The notes under the pieces were generated by a model. The model ran no database searches, was not told where the DNA came from, and was given only the letters and a program-made list of their open reading frames with translations. From the NCBI RefSeq assembly GCF_963576545.1, contig NC_083636.1, positions 1-64,000 on the forward strand: DNA of 64,000 nt, read 5' to 3'. The stretch is from Limanda limanda. Taxonomy: Eukaryota; Chordata; Actinopteri; Pleuronectiformes; Pleuronectidae. Of the stretch, positions 1 to 12,700 are shown one piece after another; position 1 is the stretch's first letter; every line of letters starts with the position of its first letter. The translations under genes and the position numbers were made by a program.

Positions 1-650
1 TAGTTTAAGGGCACAGGACCTGTGACAAATGGGGACCAGGGAGCCCCCTGGAGTGAAGGACCGTGCACCTCCTGCCACCTTTTTAAAGGAGGCAGGATCA
101 TTTTCCCCTATCCTAACCGCCAGTGCCTCCTCCGGGTTCTCGCTTCCTGGTCCTCAGTCCAGTAGTCTTGTGCTTTAATGACTCTCTTAGTCAAATGTTC
201 TGGACTTCAACTCTAATTTGAGAAGACAGTCATGAAACCCCTATCCCTAATCCGAGACCCTCTATTCTAACCCTAACCATAGGACCCCTTGCCTGAACCT
301 AACCTCTAACCCCTAAGCAGGGCAATTTATCTGTAATAACCTCACCCAACTACTTTGTTGTTGAACGAAAACGAAGACTCCACACCAATTGGTTTGAAAA
401 TCTTTAATTGGGAAGTAACAGGAGTATAGACCAAAAATATGGCAAAAAGTACACTGAAATGCCCCACCCAACTTGGTGTAGTATGGTTATGTAGGTGATA
501 AAAATCCCAAATATTATATAACTGGAGCTATTAATCTGAATTCACAACAAAAGCATAGTAAAGGATTGAGATGAAAAAGGGAAACTGTGATGCCAAGGAA
601 CTGGGAAATTCTGGACTGGGAAATTCTTCAAAGGGGAGGAGCTAGATGGG

Positions 651-659
651 ATATAAAAG
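651..659 (+). promoter_or_regulatory. TATA-like box in each satellite unit
   Basis: ATATAAAAG lies just after a GGGGAGGAG box and about 80 bp before the ribozyme, and recurs in every unit. The spacing would allow Pol II transcription to start upstream of the hammerhead, giving multi-unit transcripts. The PLE leader at 52.3-52.6 kb has the same order: GC-rich box, TATA-like box, hammerhead. No transcript evidence is available here. Confidence 0.45.
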
Positions 660-731
660 CAGGGACACAAGCTCTCACAGAGACTCACAATGGGGACAAC
701 TCATGACTAATTCGAACTGACATACTTACCT

Positions 732-780
732 GCCCTTGCCTGATGAAGAAACAAAAGATTTCGAAACGTCGCGACAGGGC
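732..780 (+). ncRNA. Compact hammerhead ribozyme without stem III (one per satellite unit)
   Basis: Core CUGAUGA at 740-746, stem II GAAA/UUUC (748-751 with 759-762, 7-nt loop), GAAA at 763-766, then C and GUC at 768-770; predicted cleavage after C770. Stem I is GCCC-UUGC (732-739) with GCGA-CA-GGGC (771-780), a CA bulge and one G-U pair. Only CG separates A15.1 from U16.1, so no stem III can form. This matches the small hammerhead variants associated with Penelope-like elements, which are known to cleave as dimers. The other copies start at 1680, 2625, 3573, 4517, 5464, 6411, 7357, 8303, 9251, 10196 and then every 947 bp to 25348. The copy at 7357 lacks one loop A and the copy at 9251 lacks one C of stem I. 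Confidence 0.85.
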
Positions 781-3700
781 TTCCAGACTAAACCAAAATT
801 TACTTACCTGACTAAGCCACGAACCCTCCCTCGGACGAGTGGAGAGACTTAAGCATAAAAAATGTATATTTGTAAAAAGTTCGTTTAAAGTTTAATATAA
901 ATAGTCCACGTATCTGTAATCACAGCGTGTAATAACTACATTACTAGTTTAAGGGCACAGGACCTGTGACAAATGGGGACCAGGGAGCCCCCTGGAGTGA
1001 AGGACCGTGCACCTCCTGCCACCTTTTTAAAGGAGGCAGGATCATTTTCCCCTATCCTAACCCGCCAGTGCCTCCTCCGGGTTCTCGCTTCCTGGTCCTC
1101 AGTCCAGTAGTCTTGTGCTTTTAATGACTCTCTTAGTCAAATGTTCTGGACTTCAACTCTAATTTGAGAAGACAGTCATGAAACCCCTATCCCTAATCCG
1201 AGACCCTCTATTCTAACCCTAACCATAGGACCCCTTGCCTGAACCTAACCTCTAACCCCTAAGCAGGGCAATTTATCTGTAATAACCTCACCCAACTACT
1301 TTGTTGTTGAACGAAAACGAAGACTCCACACCAATTGGTTTGAAAATCTTTAATTGGGAAGTAACAGGAGTATAGACCAAAAATATGGCAAAAAGTACAC
1401 TGAAATGCCCCACCCAACTTGGTGTAGTATGGTTATGTAGGTGATAAAAAATCCCCAAATATTATATAACTGGAGCTATTAATCTGAATTCACAACAAAA
1501 GCATAGTAAAGGATTGAGATGAAAAAGGGAAACTGTGATGCCAAGGAACTGGGAAATTCTGGACTGGGAAATTCTTCAAAGGGGAGGAGCTAGATGGGAT
1601 ATAAAAGCAGGGACACAAGCTCTCACAGAGACTCACAATGGGGACAACTCATGACTAATTCGAACTGACATACTTACCTGCCCTTGCCTGATGAAGAAAC
1701 AAAAGATTTCGAAACGTCGCGACAGGGCTTCCAGACTAAACCAAAATTTACTTACCTGACTAAGCCACGAACCCTCCCTCGGACGAGTGGAGAGACTTAA
1801 GCATAAAAATGTATATTTGTAAAAAGTTCGTTTAAAGTTTAATATAAATAGTCCACGTATCTGTAATCACAGCGTGTAATAACTACATTACTAGTTTAAG
1901 GGCACAGGACCTGTGACAAATGGGACCAGGGAGCCCCCTGGAGTGAAGGACCGTGCACCTCCTGCCACCTTTTTAAAGGAGGCAGGATCATTTTCCCCTA
2001 TCCTAACCCGCCAGTGCCTCCTCCGGGTTCTCGCTTCCTGGTCCTCAGTCCAGTAGTCTTGTGCTTTTAATGACTCTCTTAGTCAAATGTTCTGGACTTC
2101 AACTCTAATTTGAGAAGACAGTCATGAAACCCCTATCCCTAATCCGAGACCCTCTATTCTAACCCTAACCATAGGACCCCTTGCCTGAACCTAACCTCTA
2201 ACCCCTAAGCAGGGCAATTTATCTGTAATAACCTCACCCAACTACTTTGTTGTTGAACGAAAACGAAGACTCCACACCAATTGGTTTGAAAATCTTTAAT
2301 TGGGAAGTAACAGGAGTATAGACAAAAATATGGCAAAAAGTACACTGAAATGCCCCACCCAACTTGGTGTAGTATGGTTATGTAGGTGATAAAAAATCCC
2401 AAATATTATATAACTGGAGCTATTAATCTGAATTCACAACAAAAGCATAGTAAAGGATTGAGATGAAAAAGGGAAACTGTGATGCCAAGGAACTGGGAAA
2501 TTCTGGACTGGGAAATTCTTCAAAGGGGAGGAGCTAGATGGGATATAAAAGCAGGGACACAAGCTCTCACAGAGACTCACAATGGGGGACAACTCATGAC
2601 TAATTCGAACTGACATACTTACCTGCCCTTGCCTGATGAAGAAACAAAAGATTTCGAAACGTCGCGACAGGGCTTCCAGACTAAACCAAAATTTACTTAC
2701 CTGACTAAGCCACGAACCCTCCCTCGGACGAGTGGAGAGACTTAAGCATAAAAAATGTATATTTGTAAAAAGTTCGTTTAAAGTTTAATATAAATAGTCC
2801 ACGTATCTGTAATCACAGCGTGTAATAACTACATTACTAGTTTAAGGGCACAGGACCCTGTGACAAATGGGGACCAGGGAGCCCCCTGGAGTGAAGGACC
2901 GTGCACCTCCTGCCACCTTTTTAAAGGAGGCAGGATCATTTTCCCCTATCCTAACCCGCCAGTGCCTCCTCCGGGTTCTCGCTTCCTGGTCCTCAGTCCA
3001 GTAGTCTTGTGCTTTTAATGACTCTCTTAGTCAAATGTTCTGGACTTCAACTCTAATTTGAGAAGACAGTCATGAAACCCCTATCCCTAATCCGAGACCC
3101 TCTATTCTAACCCTAACCATAGGACCCCTTGCCTGAACCTAACCTCTAACCCCTAAGCAGGGCAATTTATCTGTAATAACCTCACCCAACTACTTTGTTG
3201 TTGAACGAAAACGAAGACTCCACACCAATTGGTTTGAAAATCTTTAATTGGGAAGTAACAGGAGTATAGACCAAAAATATGGCAAAAAGTACACTGAAAT
3301 GCCCCACCCAACTTGGTGTAGTATGGTTATGTAGGTGATAAAAAATCCCAAATATTATATAACTGGAGCTATTAATCTGAATTCACAACAAAAGCATAGT
3401 AAAGGATTGAGATGAAAAAGGGAAACTGTGATGCCAAGGAACTGGGAAATTCTGGACTGGGAAATTCTTCAAAGGGGAGGAGCTAGATGGGATATAAAAG
3501 CAGGGACACAAGCTCTCACAGAGACTCACAATGGGGACAACTCATGACTAATTCGAACTGACATACTTACCTGCCCTTGCCTGATGAAGAAACAAAAGAT
3601 TTCGAAACGTCGCGACAGGGCTTCCAGACTAAACCAAAATTTACTTACCTGACTAAGCCACGAACCCTCCTCGGACGAGTGGAGAGACTTAAGCATAAAA

Positions 3701-6700
3701 AATGTATATTTGTAAAAAGTTCGTTTAAAGTTTAATATAAATAGTCCACGTATCTGTAATCACAGCGTGTAATAACTACATTACTAGTTTAAGGGCACAG
3801 GACCTGTGACAAATGGGGACCAGGGAGCCCCCTGGAGTGAAGGACCGTGCACCTCCTGCCACCTTTTTAAAGGAGGCAGGATCATTTTCCCCTATCCTAA
3901 CCCGCCAGTGCCTCCTCCGGGTTCTCGCTTCCTGGTCCTCAGTCCAGTAGTCTTGTGCTTTTAATGACTCTCTTAGTCAAATGTTCTGGACTTCAACTCT
4001 AATTTGAGAAGACAGTCATGAAACCCCTATCCCTAATCCGAGACCCTCTATTCTAACCCTAACCATAGGACCCCTTGCCTGAACCTAACCTCTAACCCCT
4101 AAGCAGGGCAATTTATCTGTAATAACCTCACCCAACTACTTTGTTGTTGAACGAAAACGAAGACTCCACACCAATTGGTTTGAAAATCTTTAATTGGGAA
4201 GTAACAGGAGTATAGACCAAAAATATGGCAAAAGTACACTGAAATGCCCACCCAACTTGGTGTAGTATGGTTATGTAGGTGATAAAAAATCCCAAATATT
4301 ATATAACTGGAGCTATTAATCTGAATTCACAACAAAAGCATAGTAAAGGATTGAGATGAAAAAGGGAAACTGTGATGCCAAGGAACTGGGAAATTCTGGA
4401 CTGGGAAATTCTTCAAAGGGGAGGAGCTAGATGGGATATAAAAGCAGGGACACAAGCTCTCACAGAGACTCACAATGGGGACAACTCATGACTAATTCGA
4501 ACTGACATACTTACCTGCCCTTGCCTGATGAAGAAACAAAAGATTTCGAAACGTCGCGACAGGGCTTCCAGACTAAACCAAAATTTACTTACCTGACTAA
4601 GCCACGAACCCTCCCTCGGACGAGTGGAGAGACTTAAGCATAAAAAATGTATATTTGTAAAAAGTTCGTTAAAGTTTAATATAAATAGTCCACGTATCTG
4701 TAATCACAGCGTGTAATAACTACATTACTAGTTTAAGGGCACAGGACCTGTGACAAATGGGGACCAGGGAGCCCCCTGGAGTGAAGGACCGTGCACCTCC
4801 TGCCACCTTTTTAAAGGAGGCAGGATCATTTTCCCCTATCCTAACCCGCCAGTGCCTCCTCCGGGTTCTCGCTTCCTGGTCCTCAGTCCAGTAGTCTTGT
4901 GCTTTTAATGACTCTCTTAGTCAAATGTTCTGGACTTCAACTCTAATTTGAGAAGACAGTCATGAAACCCCTATCCCTAATCCGAGACCCTCTATTCTAA
5001 CCCTAACCATAGGACCCCTTGCCTGAACCTAACCTCTAACCCCTAAGCAGGGCAATTTATCTGTAATAACCTCACCCAACTACTTTGTTGTTGAACGAAA
5101 ACGAAGACTCCACACCAATTGGTTTGAAAATCTTTAATTGGGAAGTAACAGGAGTATAGACCAAAAAATATGGCAAAAAGTACACTGAAATGCCCCACCC
5201 AACTTGGTGTAGTATGGTTATGTAGGTGATAAAAAATCCCAAATATTATATAACTGGAGCTATTAATCTGAATTCACAACAAAAGCATAGTAAAGGATTG
5301 AGATGAAAAAGGGAAACTGTGATGCCAAGGAACTGGGAAATTCTGGACTGGGAAATTCTTCAAAGGGGAGGAGCTAGATGGGATATAAAAGCAGGGACAC
5401 AAGCTCTCACAGAGACTCACAATGGGGACAACTCATGACTAATTCGAACTGACATACTTACCTGCCCTTGCCTGATGAAGAAACAAAAGATTTCGAAACG
5501 TCGCGACAGGGCTTCCAGACTAAACCAAAATTTACTTACCTGACTAAGCCACGAACCCTCCCTCGGACGAGTGGAGAGACTTAAGCATAAAAAATGTATA
5601 TTTGTAAAAAGTTCGTTTAAAGTTTAATATAAATAGTCCACGTATCTGTAATCACAGCGTGTAATAACTACATTACTAGTTTAAGGGCACAGGACCTGTG
5701 ACAAATGGGGACCAGGGAGCCCCCTGGAGTGAAGGACCGTGCACCTCCTGCCACCTTTTTAAAGGAGGCAGGATCATTTTCCCCTATCCTAACCCGCCAG
5801 TGCCTCCTCCGGGTTCTCGCTTCTGGTCCTCAGTCCAGTAGTCTTGTGCTTTTAATGACTCTCTTAGTCAAATGTTCTGGACTTCAACTCTAATTTGAGA
5901 AGACAGTCATGAAACCCCTATCCCTAATCCGAGACCCTCTATTCTAACCCCTAACCATAGGACCCCTTGCCTGAACCTAACCTCTAACCCCTAAGCAGGG
6001 CAATTTATCTGTAATAACCTCACCCAACTACTTTGTTGTTGAACGAAAACGAAGACTCCACACCAATTGGTTTGAAAATCTTTAATTGGGAAGTAACAGG
6101 AGTATAGACCAAAAATATGGCAAAAAGTACACTGAAATGCCCCACCCAACTTGGTGTAGTATGGTTATGTAGGTGATAAAAAATCCCAAATATTATATAA
6201 CTGGAGCTATTAATCTGAATTCACAACAAAAGCATAGTAAAGGATTGAGATGAAAAAGGGAAACTGTGATGCCAAGGAACTGGGAAATTCTGGACTGGGA
6301 AATTCTTCAAAGGGGAGGAGCTAGATGGGATATAAAAGCAGGGACACAAGCTCTCACAGAGACTCACAATGGGGACAACTCATGACTAATTCGAACTGAC
6401 ATACTTACCTGCCCTTGCCTGATGAAGAAACAAAAGATTTCGAAACGTCGCGACAGGGCTTCCAGACTAAACCAAAATTTACTTACCTGACTAAGCCACG
6501 AACCCTCCCTCGGACGAGTGGAGAGACTTAAGCATAAAAAATGTATATTTGTAAAAAGTTCGTTTAAAGTTTAATATAAATAGTCCACGTATCTGTAATC
6601 ACAGCGTGTAATAACTACATTACTAGTTTAAGGGCACAGGACCTGTGACAAATGGGGACCAGGGAGCCCCCTGGAGTGAAGGACCGTGCACCTCCTGCCA

Positions 6701-9700
6701 CCTTTTTAAAGGAGGCAGGATCATTTTCCCCTATCCTAACCCGCCAGTGCCTCCTCCGGGTTCTCGCTTCCTGGTCCTCAGTCCAGTAGTCTTGTGCTTT
6801 TAATGACTCTCTTAGTCAAATGTTCTGGACTTCAACTCTAATTTGAGAAGACAGTCATGAAACCCCTATCCCTAATCCGAGACCCTCTATTCTAACCCTA
6901 ACCATAGGACCCCTTGCCTGAACCTAACCTCTAACCCCTAAGCAGGCAATTTATCTGTAATAACCTCACCCAACTACTTTGTTGTTGAACGAAAACGAAG
7001 ACTCCACACCAATTGGTTTGAAAATCTTTAATTGGGAAGTAACAGGAGTATAGACCAAAAATATGGCAAAAAGTACACTGAAATGCCCCACCCAACTTGG
7101 TGTAGTATGGTTATGTAGGTGATAAAAAATCCCAAATATTATATAACTGGAGCTATTAATCTGAATTCACAACAAAAGCATAGTAAAGGATTGAGATGAA
7201 AAAGGGAAACTGTGATGCCAAGGAACTGGGAAATTCTGGACTGGGAAATTCTTCAAAGGGGAGGAGCTAGATGGGATATAAAAGCAGGGACACAAGCTCT
7301 CACAGAGACTCACAATGGGGACAACTCATGACTAATTCGAACTGACATACTTACCTGCCCTTGCCTGATGAAGAAACAAAGATTTCGAAACGTCGCGACA
7401 GGGCTTCCAGACTAAACCAAAATTTACTTACCTGACTAAGCCACGAACCCTCCCTCGGACGAGTGGAGAGACTTAAGCATAAAAAATGTATATTTGTAAA
7501 AAGTTCGTTTAAAGTTTAATATAAATAGTCCACGTATCTGTAATCACAGCGTGTAATAACTACATTACTAGTTTAAGGGCACAGGACCTGTGACAAATGG
7601 GGACCAGGGAGCCCCCTGGAGTGAAGGACCGTGCACCTCCTGCCACCTTTTTAAAGGAGGCAGGATCATTTTCCCCTATCCTAACCCGCCAGTGCCTCCT
7701 CCGGGTTCTCGCTTCCTGGTCCTCAGTCCAGTAGTCTTGTGCTTTTAATGACTCTCTTAGTCAAATGTTCTGGACTTCAACTCTAATTTGAGAAGACAGT
7801 CATGAAACCCCTATCCCTAATCCGAGACCCTCTATTCTAACCCTAACCATAGGACCCCTTGCCTGAACCTAACCTCTAACCCCTAAGCAGGGCAATTTAT
7901 CTGTAATAACCTCACCCAACTACTTTGTTGTTGAACGAAAACGAAGACTCCACACCAATTGGTTTGAAAATCTTTAATTGGGAAGTAACAGGAGTATAGA
8001 CCAAAAATATGGCAAAAAGTACACTGAAATGCCCCACCCAACTTGGTGTAGTATGGTTATGTAGGTGATAAAAAATCCCAAATATTATATAACTGGAGCT
8101 ATTAATCTGAATTCACAACAAAAGCATAGTAAAGGATTGAGATGAAAAAGGGAAACTGTGATGCCAAGGAACTGGGAAATTCTGGACTGGGAAATTCTTC
8201 AAAGGGGAGGAGCTAGATGGGATATAAAAGCAGGGACACAAGCTCTCACAGAGACTCACAATGGGGACAACTCATGACTAATTCGAACTGACATACTTAC
8301 CTGCCCTTGCCTGATGAAGAAACAAAAGATTTCGAAACGTCGCGACAGGGCTTCCAGACTAAACCAAAATTTACTTACCTGACTAAGCCACGAACCCTCC
8401 CTCGGACGAGTGGAGAGACTTAAGCATAAAAAATGTAATATTTGTAAAAAGTTCGTTTAAAGTTTAATATAAATAGTCCACGTATCTGTAATCACAGCGT
8501 GTAATAACTACATTACTAGTTTAAGGGCACAGGACCTGTGACAAATGGGGACCAGGGAGCCCCCTGGAGTGAAGGACCGTGCACCTCCTGCCACCTTTTT
8601 AAAGGAGGCAGGATCATTTTCCCCTATCCTAACCCGCCAGTGCCTCCTCCGGGTTCTCGCTTCCTGGTCCTCAGTCCAGTAGTCTTGTGCTTTTAATGAC
8701 TCTCTTAGTCAAATGTTCTGGACTTCAACTCTAATTTGAGAAGACAGTCATGAAACCCCTATCCCTAATCCGAGACCCTCTATTCTAACCCTAACCATAG
8801 GACCCCTTGCCTGAACCTAACCTCTAACCCCTAAGCAGGGCAATTTATCTGTAATAACCTCACCCAACTACTTTGTTGTTGAACGAAAACGAAGACTCCA
8901 CACCAATTGGTTTGAAAATCTTTAATTGGGAAGTAACAGGAGTATAGACCAAAAATATGGCAAAAAGTACACTGAAATGCCCCACCCAACTTGGTGTAGT
9001 ATGGTTATGTAGGTGATAAAAAATCCCAAATATTATATAACTGGAGCTATTAATCTGAATTCACAACAAAAGCATAGTAAAGGATTGAGATGAAAAAGGG
9101 AAACTGTGATGCCAAGGAACTGGGAAATTCTGGACTGGGAAATTCTTCAAAGGGGAGGAGCTAGATGGGATATAAAAGCAGGGACACAAGCTCTCACAGA
9201 GACTCACAATGGGGACAACTCATGACTAATTCGAACTGACATACTTACCTGCCTTGCCTGATGAAGAAACAAAAGATTTCGAAACGTCGCGACAGGGCTT
9301 CCAGACTAAACCAAAATTTACTTACCTGACTAAGCACGAACCCTCCCTCGGACGAGTGGAGAGACTTAAGCATAAAAAATGTATATTTGTAAAAAGTTCG
9401 TTTAAAGTTTAATATAAATAGTCCACGTATCTGTAATCACAGCGTGTAATAACTACATTACTAGTTTAAGGGCACAGGACCTGTGACAAATGGGGACCAG
9501 GGAGCCCCCTGGAGTGAAGGACCGTGCACCTCCTGCCACCTTTTTAAAGGAGGCAGGATCATTTTCCCCTATCCTAACCCGCCAGTGCCTCCTCCGGGTT
9601 CTCGCTTCCTGGTCCTCAGTCCAGTAGTCTTGTGCTTTTAATGACTCTCTTAGTCAAATGTTCTGGACTTCAACTCTAATTTGAGAAGACAGTCATGAAA

Positions 9701-12700
9701 CCCCTATCCCTAATCCGAGACCCTCTATTCTAACCCTAACCATAGGACCCCTTGCCTGAACCTAACCTCTAACCCCTAAGCAGGGCAATTTATCTGTAAT
9801 AACCTCACCCAACTACTTTGTTGTTGAACGAAAACGAAGACTCCACACCAATTGGTTTGAAAATCTTTAATTGGGAAGTAACAGGAGTATAGACCAAAAA
9901 TATGGCAAAAAGTACACTGAAATGCCCCACCCAACTTGGTGTAGTATGGTTATGTAGGTGATAAAAAATCCCAAATATTATATAACTGGAGCTATTAATC
10001 TGAATTCACAACAAAAGCATAGTAAAGGATTGAGATGAAAAAGGGAAACTGTGATGCCAAGGAACTGGGAAATTCTGGACTGGGAAATTCTTCAAAGGGG
10101 AGGAGCTAGATGGGATATAAAAGCAGGGACACAAGCTCTCACAGAGACTCACAATGGGGACAACTCATGACTAATTCGAACTGACATACTTACCTGCCCT
10201 TGCCTGATGAAGAAACAAAAGATTTCGAAACGTCGCGACAGGGCTTCCAGACTAAACCAAAATTTACTTACCTGACTAAGCCACGAACCCTCCCTCGGAC
10301 GAGTGGAGAGACTTAAGCATAAAAAATGTATATTTGTAAAAAGTTCGTTTAAAGTTTAATATAAATAGTCCACGTATCTGTAATCACAGCGTGTAATAAC
10401 TACATTACTAGTTTAAGGGCACAGGACCTGTGACAAATGGGGACCAGGGAGCCCCCTGGAGTGAAGGACCGTGCACCTCCTGCCACCTTTTTAAAGGAGG
10501 CAGGATCATTTTCCCCTATCCTAACCCGCCAGTGCCTCCTCCGGGTTCTCGCTTCCTGGTCCTCAGTCCAGTAGTCTTGTGCTTTTAATGACTCTCTTAG
10601 TCAAATGTTCTGGACTTCAACTCTAATTTGAGAAGACAGTCATGAAACCCCTATCCCTAATCCGAGACCCTCTATTCTAACCCTAACCATAGGACCCCTT
10701 GCCTGAACCTAACCTCTAACCCCTAAGCAGGGCAATTTATCTGTAATAACCTCACCCAACTACTTTGTTGTTGAACGAAAACGAAGACTCCACACCAATT
10801 GGTTTGAAAATCTTTAATTGGGAAGTAACAGGAGTATAGACCAAAAATATGGCAAAAAGTACACTGAAATGCCCCACCCAACTTGGTGTAGTATGGTTAT
10901 GTAGGTGATAAAAAATCCCAAATATTATATAACTGGAGCTATTAATCTGAATTCACAACAAAAGCATAGTAAAGGATTGAGATGAAAAAGGGAAACTGTG
11001 ATGCCAAGGAACTGGGAAATTCTGGACTGGGAAATTCTTCAAAGGGGAGGAGCTAGATGGGATATAAAAGCAGGGACACAAGCTCTCACAGAGACTCACA
11101 ATGGGGACAACTCATGACTAATTCGAACTGACATACTTACCTGCCCTTGCCTGATGAAGAAACAAAAGATTTCGAAACGTCGCGACAGGGCTTCCAGACT
11201 AAACCAAAATTTACTTACCTGACTAAGCCACGAACCCTCCCTCGGACGAGTGGAGAGACTTAAGCATAAAAAATGTATATTTGTAAAAAGTTCGTTTAAA
11301 GTTTAATATAAATAGTCCACGTATCTGTAATCACAGCGTGTAATAACTACATTACTAGTTTAAGGGCACAGGACCTGTGACAAATGGGGACCAGGGAGCC
11401 CCCTGGAGTGAAGGACCGTGCACCTCCTGCCACCTTTTTAAAGGAGGCAGGATCATTTTCCCCTATCCTAACCCGCCAGTGCCTCCTCCGGGTTCTCGCT
11501 TCCTGGTCCTCAGTCCAGTAGTCTTGTGCTTTTAATGACTCTCTTAGTCAAATGTTCTGGACTTCAACTCTAATTTGAGAAGACAGTCATGAAACCCCTA
11601 TCCCTAATCCGAGACCCTCTATTCTAACCCTAACCATAGGACCCCTTGCCTGAACCTAACCTCTAACCCCTAAGCAGGGCAATTTATCTGTAATAACCTC
11701 ACCCAACTACTTTGTTGTTGAACGAAAACGAAGACTCCACACCAATTGGTTTGAAAATCTTTAATTGGGAAGTAACAGGAGTATAGACCAAAAATATGGC
11801 AAAAAGTACACTGAAATGCCCCACCCAACTTGGTGTAGTATGGTTATGTAGGTGATAAAAAATCCCAAATATTATATAACTGGAGCTATTAATCTGAATT
11901 CACAACAAAAGCATAGTAAAGGATTGAGATGAAAAAGGGAAACTGTGATGCCAAGGAACTGGGAAATTCTGGACTGGGAAATTCTTCAAAGGGGAGGAGC
12001 TAGATGGGATATAAAAGCAGGGACACAAGCTCTCACAGAGACTCACAATGGGGACAACTCATGACTAATTCGAACTGACATACTTACCTGCCCTTGCCTG
12101 ATGAAGAAACAAAAGATTTCGAAACGTCGCGACAGGGCTTCCAGACTAAACCAAAATTTACTTACCTGACTAAGCCACGAACCCTCCCTCGGACGAGTGG
12201 AGAGACTTAAGCATAAAAAATGTATATTTGTAAAAAGTTCGTTTAAAGTTTAATATAAATAGTCCACGTATCTGTAATCACAGCGTGTAATAACTACATT
12301 ACTAGTTTAAGGGCACAGGACCTGTGACAAATGGGGACCAGGGAGCCCCCTGGAGTGAAGGACCGTGCACCTCCTGCCACCTTTTTAAAGGAGGCAGGAT
12401 CATTTTCCCCTATCCTAACCCGCCAGTGCCTCCTCCGGGTTCTCGCTTCCTGGTCCTCAGTCCAGTAGTCTTGTGCTTTTAATGACTCTCTTAGTCAAAT
12501 GTTCTGGACTTCAACTCTAATTTGAGAAGACAGTCATGAAACCCCTATCCCTAATCCGAGACCCTCTATTCTAACCCTAACCATAGGACCCCTTGCCTGA
12601 ACCTAACCTCTAACCCCTAAGCAGGGCAATTTATCTGTAATAACCTCACCCAACTACTTTGTTGTTGAACGAAAACGAAGACTCCACACCAATTGGTTTG

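Noticed and set aside
5705..5893. Short ORFs in satellite units
   Set aside because: They appear only where a homopolymer indel opens a frame; the standard 947-bp unit lacks them.
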